From Actinobacteria bacterium UBA912 (GTDB taxonomy: Bacteria; Actinomycetota; Coriobacteriia; Anaerosomatales; UBA912): a stretch of 30,378 bases of DNA. The notes under the pieces are model-generated. The model did not search any database. It was not told where the DNA came from and saw only the letters and a program-made list of their open reading frames with translations. The stretch is from positions 1 through 30,378 of the forward strand of contig DBEG01000003.1 in the NCBI GenBank assembly GCA_002293965.1. The letters run 5' to 3'. Below are positions 17,989 through 23,754 of this stretch, in pieces. Every line of letters begins with the position of its first letter. The stretch's first letter is position 1. The translations under genes and the position numbers were made by a program.

Positions 17989-18036
17989 CAATCCGCCACC
18001 AGCAACTCGTTGGTGCCCGATGTAGGCAGGCACGGC

Positions 18037-18432
18037 CTATTCTGGCTGGTTCAGGAGTGTAGCACCCATCGTAGCGCGTATCCACCCTTGACCAGCCGAT
18101 CCTAAGGGCAATACCCAGACGACACGACCCACGACTGCCTCAGGAGCCAAAGGGTCCCTGTCCTCGACTTCGTTGGCATCACCTTTCGTTCGAAACCTCG
18201 GACCCTCCTCCATTCCGATTACTCGATGCACTACCGCTTTCGAACCGCGCTCCTGAAACAGGATGACATCACCTGCCTGTGCGGAGGACCCCTTTAGAGC
18301 GACGCAGATGTCACCCGGCAGTAGAGTCGGCTCCATGGAAGATCCGGTTATGATTACCACTCTTACGAATAACACACATAACCCCGTGACTACACCTGCT
18401 AGCAACATTACCGCTACTTCGCGGAGCCTCAC
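18037..18432 (-). CDS. SipW-type signal peptidase I
   Basis: This is a small membrane signal peptidase (131 aa) of the SipW/archaeal (S26B) type, which cuts signal peptides of TasA-like proteins at the outer face of the membrane. One N-terminal membrane helix (about 5-28) precedes the catalytic motif TGSSMEPTLLPGD with Ser32. The general base position reads VVHRVIG (His69) where standard type I enzymes have Lys; this Ser-His arrangement is diagnostic. The TKGDANEVED box (82-91) with Asp85 and Asp91 completes the site. The C-terminus is short, and a second helix is weak or absent. The start is GTG 18432, overlapping the stop of the upstream TasA-like gene (GTGA), so the two are translationally coupled, peptidase and probable substrate. 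Confidence 0.9.
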   Translation of the reverse strand: MRLREVAVMLLAGVVTGLCVLFVRVVIITGSSMEPTLLPGDICVALKGSSAQAGDVILFQERGSKAVVHRVIGMEEGPRFRTKGDANEVEDRDPLAPEAVVGRVVWVLPLGSAGQGWIRATMGATLLNQPE

Positions 18433-18914
18433 CGCTGGCTCTGCTCCGCATCGAGATTGAGTGTCAGGTTCACATGGTCCCCCGCAAGCGATTCTGGGCT
18501 ATCGGGGGGCAACGTGAGTGCGAAGTCAAGGACCGCTGCCTCGCCAGCCCCTACCTGAACAGGAAGAGTCCTCATCGCATTCAACCGCCCCTCATAGATC
18601 TTTCTTCCACCATGGTGCACGGTAACCATGAGCGCATCATAGAATGCGGTTATCCCCGAGCGCCTCGAGCCGGTGACCACGAAATCCATAGCCAAGGAGC
18701 CCGTGTTGCTGACGTGCAACTGCCTTAAGACAACTATCCCTGGCGCGACCCCGTCAGCAGAAAGCGCTGACGATGCTGGCTGACTGGCCAGAGCCACCGT
18801 ACCTGCCCGAATGACATTGTCTTGGACCTGCACCCTGGCGGTGAAGTACGCGCCGGCCATACCAACGCACATCACCAGGGCAAAACCTACCAACACCACC
18901 AATAATCGTTTCAT
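18429..18914 (-). CDS. TasA/camelysin-like secreted protein with SipW-type signal peptide
   Basis: This 161-aa protein has a signal sequence (MKRLLVVLVGFALVMCVGMAGAYFT) followed by ARVQVQDNVIRAGTVAL. That layout, a helix ending in Ala-x-Phe with a downstream N-x-x-x-A-G-T segment, is the SipW-dependent signal-peptide class. The rest looks like a beta-sandwich: LRQLHVSNTGSLAMDFVV (about 64-81) is the NTGSL core of TasA-like domains, and the end NLTLNLDAEQ matches their usual last strand. Relatives include TasA, a biofilm fibre, and camelysin, so a surface or matrix role is inferred. I chose ATG 18914 because GGGGGA precedes it and the signal peptide starts there; a longer frame to 18989 adds unrelated residues. 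A hairpin ACAGCG-4-CGCTGT (18939-18954) lies in the leader. Confidence 0.8.
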   Translation of the reverse strand: MKRLLVVLVGFALVMCVGMAGAYFTARVQVQDNVIRAGTVALASQPASSALSADGVAPGIVVLRQLHVSNTGSLAMDFVVTGSRRSGITAFYDALMVTVHHGGRKIYEGRLNAMRTLPVQVGAGEAAVLDFALTLPPDSPESLAGDHVNLTLNLDAEQSQR

Positions 18915-19069
18915 CGTTCCCCCAATTCCAGTAGGGCCACAGCGCTTTCGCTGTAGCGATCCAGATGTCGCGGCCGCGTTCATACACAATGCCCGCCGGG
19001 CCGAAACAATCGCTTTCCCGTAGCTAAACCAAATCTATCCTCGGAATGGTGCGACGCCGATGAAACACA

Positions 19070-19104
19070 ACGACCGGGGCACCCTGTAGGATGCACCCGG
19101 TCGT
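19070..19104 (-). terminator. Intrinsic terminator after rplT
   Basis: Downstream of the rplT stop, ACGACCGGG pairs with CCCGGTCGT (9 bp), with an inner GCA/TGC-containing loop. The stem extends further through CACAA/TTGTG around a two-base bulge. A T-rich stretch TGTGTTTCA (19069-19061, minus strand) follows. It separates the infC-rpmI-rplT operon from the TasA-like/sipW cassette. Confidence 0.75.
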
Positions 19105-19123
19105 ATTGTGATCGTGTCAGTGC

Positions 19124-19483
19124 CTAAGCGGCTCTGGCGCCCTTGGAGATCTCGACCAGCTTCGCGAAGGATGCGGGGTCGTTGATGGCCATATCGGACA
19201 GGATCTTGCGATCCAACTCGACACCTGCAAGCTTCAGTCCGTTCATGAACTGGGAGTACGAGAGCCCGCTCAAGCGTGCGCCGGCATTAATCCTGACAAT
19301 CCACAACCGACGGATCTCGCGCTTCTTGTTCCTTCTGTCGCGGTATACATACTGTAGCGAATGCTGGACCTGCTCTTTGGCGGCACGATAACTACGGCTC
19401 TTGGCTCCATAGTAACCCTTGGCCTTCTCGAGTACAGTTCGTCTCTTCTTTCGGGCGCTGACACTACGTTTGATTCTGGGCAT
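19124..19483 (-). CDS. rplT: 50S ribosomal protein L20
   Basis: L20 (119 aa) binds 23S rRNA early in large-subunit assembly. The basic N-terminal extension (PRIKRSVSARKKRRTVLEKAKGYYG) and the signature YRDRRNKKREIRRLWIVRINAGAR are unmistakable. It has normal length and AGGAG 11 nt before the ATG. It is last in the infC-rpmI-rplT operon, 39 bp after rpmI. In studied bacteria L20 represses its own operon by binding the leader or intergenic mRNA, which matters for the leader described upstream of infC. Confidence 0.99.
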   Translation of the reverse strand: MPRIKRSVSARKKRRTVLEKAKGYYGAKSRSYRAAKEQVQHSLQYVYRDRRNKKREIRRLWIVRINAGARLSGLSYSQFMNGLKLAGVELDRKILSDMAINDPASFAKLVEISKGARAA

Positions 19484-19522
19484 TTGTAATCACTCTCCTG
19501 GCTTATACGTGACTTGAAGAAA

Positions 19523-19723
19523 TCAGGCTACTCCGAGTTGACGACGAATCGTCCTCTCATCTGACGGATGTACGTAGGACGATGCCTTGAAGGCCCTCTT
19601 GCGCTTCGGGCTCTTCTTCTCGAGGATATGACTCTTGAAGGCGTTGGCACGCTTGATCTTGCGTCCCGATCCAGTGAGCTTGAACCTCTTGGCGGTGCTC
19701 TTGTGAGTTCTCATCTTGGGCAT
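19523..19723 (-). CDS. rpmI: 50S ribosomal protein L35
   Basis: L35 (66 aa) is a small basic large-subunit protein. The family N-terminus MPKMRTHKSTAKRFKLTGSG is complete, followed by the Lys/Arg-rich segment SHILEKKSPKRKRAF. AGGAG sits 8 nt before ATG 19723. It lies between infC and rplT, the standard order, with 36-bp and 39-bp gaps that leave little room for separate promoters. Confidence 0.98.
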   Translation of the reverse strand: MPKMRTHKSTAKRFKLTGSGRKIKRANAFKSHILEKKSPKRKRAFKASSYVHPSDERTIRRQLGVA

Positions 19724-19759
19724 ATCTGCACTCCTAACCTTTGTAACGAACCAGCCTTA

Positions 19760-20305
19760 TCAGGCAGACTCTTCTTCTTTCTTGGTTACGTCCTTCTTCA
19801 CGGGCGCTATCATCATGAACATGTTCCTGCCGTCAATCTTCGGCGGTGATTCGATGATTGCGATGTCGGTCAGCTCCTCGGCCAAACGCTCGAGTATGAC
19901 CAGCCCGCGTTCGGCATGAACCATCTCGCGACCGCGGAACATAATCGTCACCTTGACCTTTGCGCCAGCGGTCAAGAACCTGAGGACGTGCTTCTTCTTG
20001 GTCTCATAGTCATGCTTGTCAATCTTGGGCCGGAACTTGATCTCTTTGATCTCGACCCGGGTTTGATGCTTGCGCGCTTTCTTGGCCTTCATGTCCTGCT
20101 CGTACTTGTACTTGCTGTAATCCATGACACGACAGACGGGAGGATCTCCGTCTGGCGCTACCTCGACTAGATCGAGGTCTTGGTCGTCGGCGATGCGCTG
20201 TGCATCTGCGGTGGCGAAGATTCCGAGCTGTGAGCCATCCACGCCGATAAGCCGGACACGCGGCGCACGTATTCTCTCGTTTATCCTGGAATCGATCGTG
20301 CTAAT
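19760..20305 (-). CDS. infC: Translation initiation factor IF-3 (AUU start)
   Basis: IF-3 binds the 30S subunit and checks the start codon and initiator tRNA. The frame continues upstream of the first GTG (20242) with the conserved N-terminal strand RINERIRAPRVRLIGVDG, so the GTG cannot be the start. The only sensible initiation codon is ATT 20305, 10 nt after GGAGG (20320-20316), giving 181 aa beginning (M)STIDSRINERIRAP. Rare AUU starts of infC are known in E. coli and let IF-3 repress its own synthesis; mycobacterial IF-3 has a very similar N-terminus. The N-domain runs to about residue 75, a Lys-rich linker follows, and the C-domain includes EIKFRPKIDKHDYETKKKHVLRFL. A leader with an intrinsic terminator precedes it. 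Confidence 0.95.
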   Translation of the reverse strand: MSTIDSRINERIRAPRVRLIGVDGSQLGIFATADAQRIADDQDLDLVEVAPDGDPPVCRVMDYSKYKYEQDMKAKKARKHQTRVEIKEIKFRPKIDKHDYETKKKHVLRFLTAGAKVKVTIMFRGREMVHAERGLVILERLAEELTDIAIIESPPKIDGRNMFMMIAPVKKDVTKKEEESA

Positions 20306-20352
20306 CGGCCATTCACCTCCATCTCGAAATCATCCTTGCGAATCGCTGCAAC

Positions 20353-20382
20353 AAAAAATCCCGGTGCTCTCGGCAGCCGGGA
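20353..20382 (-). terminator. Leader terminator / attenuator in front of infC
   Basis: On the minus strand TCCCGG (20382-20377) pairs with CCGGGA (20364-20359), extended by an inner GC-containing stem of three pairs around a bulge. Six T residues (20358-20353) follow directly, a textbook intrinsic terminator 47 nt before the infC start codon. As the infC promoter lies upstream at 20540-20568, it should work as an attenuator, or read-through would be needed for expression. Confidence 0.8.
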
Positions 20383-20539
20383 CGATTGCCAGCCTGAGCC
20401 CCCAAACGAATGTGGGCGCCATGGCACTGGCGTTCAATCGACCAGACAGCAACCTTCTTCGGCGCCGAAAGGTGGGGCCTAACATCTTTGAGACACCAGT
20501 GATGTCGGCCCACTTGTTCTATATGCGATTCGATTTGGC

Positions 20540-20568
20540 AGTATAGCTTGCCGGTGTCGGAATGTCCA
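20540..20568 (-). promoter_or_regulatory. Promoter of infC-rpmI-rplT
   Basis: On the minus strand TGGACA (20568-20563) and TATACT (20545-20540) are separated by 17 bp, a good sigma-70 type match. Transcription would begin near 20533, giving a leader of about 230 nt before the AUU codon. It overlaps the divergent candidate promoter at 20548-20575. Confidence 0.65.
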
Positions 20569-20575
20569 TTATCAT
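20548..20575 (+). promoter_or_regulatory. Candidate promoter of the reductase gene
   Basis: On the plus strand TTGCCG (20548-20553) and TATCAT (20570-20575) are separated by 16 bp, about 85 bp before the reductase start. It lies almost exactly on top of the infC promoter on the other strand, so polymerase binding at one would hinder the other. The match is only fair. Confidence 0.4.
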
Positions 20576-20582
20576 GTACTCA

Positions 20583-20608
20583 ATCGGTCCGGAGACGTCG
20601 CGACCGAT
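20583..20608. repeat. Inverted repeat near the reductase transcription start
   Basis: Perfect 7-bp arms ATCGGTC (20583-20589) and GACCGAT (20602-20608) are separated by 12 bp. They sit at the expected start of the reductase transcript and just upstream of the infC -35. It could be a repressor operator controlling one or both divergent genes, or a 5' hairpin. Confidence 0.45.
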
Positions 20609-20660
20609 GTGCCCCTGACAGGATTTAGGCACGGTGAACATAGCGACTGGAGACTCAACT

Positions 20661-21542
20661 ATGGCGCATTACGGGTTCCTTGGAACAGGCATCATGGGCG
20701 GTGCCATGGCGGCAAATCTCCTGCGCGCGGGGCACTCCTTGGCGGTGTGCAACCGTACACCCGACAAGTTGGAGCCGCTACTAGCCCTGGGGGCCATCCC
20801 CTGCGCATCCCCAGCAGAGGTTGTCGCTGCTTCGGCGATTACCTTTTCTATGGTCGCTGATCCCGAGGCTGCCCTCGAGGTCGCCCTCGGCGCTGGCGGA
20901 GTCATCGAGGCGACTGGCCCCGGGCACGACTACATCGAGATGTCGACGATCGACGACGTCACCTCGCGGAAGATCGGAGCCGAAGTCGTTGCGACCGGAG
21001 CGCGTTTCCTGGAGGCACCTGTATCGGGGACCAAGAAACCTGCCGAGGATGGAGAGCTCATCATCATGGCCGCAGGTGATCCGGGTCTCTTTGAAGACGC
21101 CGAGCCCGCATTCGACGCGATGGGAAAACTCGCTGTCCATCTGGGCGAGGTCGGCACCGGTGCGCGCATGAAACTAGTCATCAACTCGATCATGGCAGGC
21201 GTCATGGTCGCACAATCCGAAGGGTTCGCCCTTGCCGAGAAGTGCGGGCTGGACCTGCCGTCGCTGCTTGAGTTGCTCGATGCCGGCGTCGTCTCGAGCC
21301 CTCTCCTGCGGGCGAAGGGCCCTCAACTCATGGCGCGGCAGTATCCGACGAGTTTCCCGCTCAAGCATATGCAAAAGGACCTGAGGCTAACCCTCGCCCT
21401 TGCCGACCAAGTGGGTCAGCCGCTCGACAACACCGCGACCGTGAACCAGACCTTTATCCGCGCCCGGGTTGCCGGTCTTGGCGACCAGGACTTCTCGGCG
21501 GTTCATGAGGTCGTGAGCAAGGATGAGCGGCCTTGCGCCTAG
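20661..21542 (+). CDS. Beta-hydroxyacid dehydrogenase, glyoxylate/succinic semialdehyde reductase-like
   Basis: This is a 293-aa member of the 3-hydroxyisobutyrate dehydrogenase family. The Rossmann motif GFLGTGIMGGAMAANLL is at 5-21. Arg32 (CNRTPDK) after strand two suggests NADPH. The substrate motif EAPVSGTKKPAEDGELI (118-134) and the catalytic Lys171 in MKLVINSIM are present. The C-terminal helical domain contains FPLKHMQKDLRL (232-243) and GLGDQDFSAV. These stretches resemble the plant GLYR enzymes that detoxify glyoxylate and succinic semialdehyde, so that activity is the best guess; tartronate semialdehyde or hydroxyisobutyrate remain options. ATG 20661 follows GGAG by 8 nt; an in-frame GTG at 20634 is less likely. 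It is the only plus-strand gene in the right two thirds and ends 19 bp from convergent exoD. Confidence 0.88.
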   Translation: MAHYGFLGTGIMGGAMAANLLRAGHSLAVCNRTPDKLEPLLALGAIPCASPAEVVAASAITFSMVADPEAALEVALGAGGVIEATGPGHDYIEMSTIDDVTSRKIGAEVVATGARFLEAPVSGTKKPAEDGELIIMAAGDPGLFEDAEPAFDAMGKLAVHLGEVGTGARMKLVINSIMAGVMVAQSEGFALAEKCGLDLPSLLELLDAGVVSSPLLRAKGPQLMARQYPTSFPLKHMQKDLRLTLALADQVGQPLDNTATVNQTFIRARVAGLGDQDFSAVHEVVSKDERPCA

Positions 21543-21561
21543 CCTCCATTGGCGCTCGCAC

Positions 21562-22260
21562 TTATCTGAAGAGAGCCGCCAGCTGCTGAACCAGTGCCTG
21601 AACAACCACCCCGCCGCCAAGGGCAAGGAAAGTGAAGTATCCCGCCGTCGCCAAGCCGAAGAAATATCCGGCTACGATGCAGACCCCATCCTTCTGGATC
21701 AGCCCGACGAACAAGAACAGCAGCGCCAGAGCCGGCAGTGTGTTGGTGAACGGCACCAGCCCTAAGGGGATCATAAGCAGTAGCGTGCACACGACGACGA
21801 CCACGTTGTTGACGACGTCGGCGGGTCCCGAAACGAACAACCTCCAACGCCGTGGCCTGCTGATCCTTTCGAGCCTGTGCAGCCACTTGGCCCCATGAGC
21901 AAGGCCGGCGGCGATCTTCTCGGCGGATAGCTCGCGCTGGGCGACCCGTCTAGGAATCCACAGAGCGCGATGCGTAATGCGGCTGAATGCGATAAGCAGG
22001 ATGATCGTCCCGAACACTGTGCTGACGCCAGGGATCGAGATCGGGACCAGAAAGATGATCGTCAGGAAAGCCGCCAAAATGAGCATGCTGTCTTCGCCGA
22101 GTAGGTCTCTGATCGTGGCAACATCGACTTTGCCTTCGGGCAGGGCCTCGATGACGGCGTCGAGGGCCTCTCCCAGGGACACCGAATCGACCGACGGGCC
22201 GGCCGGATATGGCTCGACCTCGGGCCTGGGTGAATCCTGCGAGGGACGATCTTCTGGCAT
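21562..22260 (-). CDS. ExoD-family exopolysaccharide synthesis membrane protein
   Basis: This 232-aa integral membrane protein resembles ExoD, named for altered exopolysaccharide and alkali sensitivity in Rhizobium; its biochemical role is not settled. A polar N-terminus (1-55), including VSLGEALDAVIEALPEGKVDVATIRDLLGEDS, leads into hydrophobic hairpins. These contain LVPISIPGVSTVFG (71-84) and IPLGLVPFTNTLPALALLFLFVGLIQKDG (164-192), the two Pro/Gly-rich repeats typical of the family. A last helix pair lies at about 194-229. GAGGAG precedes ATG 22260. It is third in the cysK-rrf2-exoD cluster, 18 bp after the Rrf2 gene, and convergent with the reductase gene. No polysaccharide genes are nearby. 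Confidence 0.83.
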   Translation of the reverse strand: MPEDRPSQDSPRPEVEPYPAGPSVDSVSLGEALDAVIEALPEGKVDVATIRDLLGEDSMLILAAFLTIIFLVPISIPGVSTVFGTIILLIAFSRITHRALWIPRRVAQRELSAEKIAAGLAHGAKWLHRLERISRPRRWRLFVSGPADVVNNVVVVVCTLLLMIPLGLVPFTNTLPALALLFLFVGLIQKDGVCIVAGYFFGLATAGYFTFLALGGGVVVQALVQQLAALFR

Positions 22261-22278
22261 GTAGCAATCTCCTCGTAG

Positions 22279-22698
22279 CTAGATGTGGTACATGGGAGAG
22301 GCTCCCGCCTGAATCTCCCGCTGTCTGTCGTGGAGCTGCTCGATCGACACAGAACCGAAGTAATCGCGTACCGAATCCGCGGCTCCGAGCCACATCTGGG
22401 CCACCGCTGAATCGGCCTGCCGAGGAACATCGAGCACGACGTCCTCGAGTGCTTCGACCACATCGAGCACCGATATGTCACTCGCAGGTCGGCTGAGCGC
22501 GGCGCCTCCGCTTGATCCTCTCCGAGAATCTATGATGCCTGCGCGGGCTAACGCCGTGACCTGCTGCTCAACGAAGCGTCGGGGCAGTGATAGGCGCTGT
22601 GCGAGCGTCCCGGCGGGAATATGTTCGCCGGGATTCAGGCTAGCCAAGAAGACCGTGGCCTGCAGCGCATAGTCGAGTCGCTGCGAAATGCGCATCAT
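22279..22698 (-). CDS. Rrf2-family transcriptional regulator without cysteines (CymR-like)
   Basis: This 139-aa regulator begins MMRISQRLDYALQATVFLA, the Rrf2 start. The winged helix (LAQRLSLPRRFVEQQVTALARAGIIDSRRGSSGGAALSRP) is complete, and the dimerisation helix follows (SVLDVVEALE). The protein contains no Cys at all, so it cannot bind an Fe-S cluster in the manner of IscR or NsrR. Its start overlaps the cysK stop by one base (TGATG), indicating coupling. In Bacillus the Rrf2 protein CymR lacks a cluster and senses cysteine supply through a complex with CysK; the same arrangement is a reasonable inference here. A likely target is the palindrome in front of cysK. Confidence 0.9.
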   Translation of the reverse strand: MMRISQRLDYALQATVFLASLNPGEHIPAGTLAQRLSLPRRFVEQQVTALARAGIIDSRRGSSGGAALSRPASDISVLDVVEALEDVVLDVPRQADSAVAQMWLGAADSVRDYFGSVSIEQLHDRQREIQAGASPMYHI

Positions 22699-23663
22699 CA
22701 GGCGGTCTCTTCCCAGAGCTTGGTGGTCAGATAACGCTCGCCTGTGGAAGGGGCCACGGTAACGACAACAGCACCCGCAAACTCAGGACGCGCCGCGACC
22801 TTGAGCGCCGCTGCGACATTGGCTCCGCTGGATATTCCCACGAGCATTCCTTCTTCAATGGCAAGCGATCTGGCAGTATCGATGGCGGTCTGCGCGTCGA
22901 TTGTTATGACCTCATCGAGCACATCAAGAGCGAGGATACGCGGGATGAAGTTCGCGCCGATACCCTGAATCAGATGTGGACCCGGGGTCAGAGTCTCGCC
23001 GGCACGGGTCTGCGTGATGATTGGGGACTCCGAAGGCTCGACTGCTATGGCAAGGGTGCCGGGACGCTTTTCCTTCAAGTAGCGTCCACCACCGGAGATA
23101 GTACCTCCGGTGCCGACGCCCGCCACAAGGGCTGCCAGTCTCGAATCACCCAGAGCCGAGTGAATCTCGGGGCCGGTCGTTGCGTAGTGGATGGCGGGGT
23201 TCGCAGGATTGTCGAACTGCCCGGCGATCCACGCGTATGGTACTTCGGCGGCGATCCGTGCGGCCTCCTCGACAGCACCGCGCATCCCAAGTTCCTTGGG
23301 GGTCAAGACGAGTTCGGCACCAAAAGCCTTCAATAGCTTACGGCGCTCCATCGACATGGACTCCGGCATGGTGAGGATGACGCGATACCCTCGGGTGGCG
23401 CCGACCATTGCAAGCGCAATGCCGGTGTTGCCGCTGGTAGGCTCAACAATCACAGACTTGCCGGGGACGAGCAAGCCTTTGCCCTCAGCATCAGCGACCA
23501 TTGCCGCAGCGATGCGGTCCTTGACCGATCCGGCCGGGTTCCGCGACTCGAGTTTGACCCATACCTGGGCGGGCAGATCCTGCCCGAGGCGCCTGAGCGG
23601 AACGACCGGCGTGTTGCCAATCGTCTGCACAACGTTGTCGAAATAGTGCGCGAAATGTGCCAT
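22698..23663 (-). CDS. cysK: Cysteine synthase (O-acetylserine sulfhydrylase)
   Basis: This PLP enzyme makes cysteine from O-acetylserine and sulfide. At 321 aa from ATG 23663 it has normal length; GGAG lies 9 nt upstream, and a GTG three codons earlier is less likely. Motifs are IGNTPVVPL (15-23), KLESRNPAGSVKDR with the Schiff-base Lys48, EPTSGNTGIALA with the substrate loop (74-85), and the phosphate-binding GVGTGGTISGGGRYLKE. An O-acetylserine-specific rather than cystathionine beta-synthase role is favoured by the short length and lack of a CBS domain. It is first in a cluster with the Rrf2 regulator and exoD. No serine acetyltransferase gene is in the window. Confidence 0.95.
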   Translation of the reverse strand: MAHFAHYFDNVVQTIGNTPVVPLRRLGQDLPAQVWVKLESRNPAGSVKDRIAAAMVADAEGKGLLVPGKSVIVEPTSGNTGIALAMVGATRGYRVILTMPESMSMERRKLLKAFGAELVLTPKELGMRGAVEEAARIAAEVPYAWIAGQFDNPANPAIHYATTGPEIHSALGDSRLAALVAGVGTGGTISGGGRYLKEKRPGTLAIAVEPSESPIITQTRAGETLTPGPHLIQGIGANFIPRILALDVLDEVITIDAQTAIDTARSLAIEEGMLVGISSGANVAAALKVAARPEFAGAVVVTVAPSTGERYLTTKLWEETA

Positions 23664-23703
23664 GTCTATCACTCCGATCGTCTGTAAGGACTACGTTGAC
23701 ATG

Positions 23704-23729
23704 ATAATAGCACATAACGCATGCGATTA
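23704..23729 (-). promoter_or_regulatory. cysK promoter region with palindrome
   Basis: On the minus strand a -10 TATTAT (23709-23704) lies 40 bp before the cysK start. There is no good -35. Instead a CGCATGCG palindrome (23718-23725) with TAAT and TTA on its flanks occupies the region just upstream. It is AT-flanked and positioned to block or aid polymerase, so it is a candidate site for the Rrf2 regulator encoded after cysK. Confidence 0.4.
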
Positions 23730-23754
23730 CTGCCTTTATTGCTGAATAGCTGCG

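Noticed and set aside
18915..18987. A short frame rich in Trp and Tyr upstream of the TasA-like gene, resembling a leader peptide.
   Set aside because: It has no Shine-Dalgarno, runs out of frame into the gene, and no terminator follows; the residues are probably a by-product of the leader hairpin.
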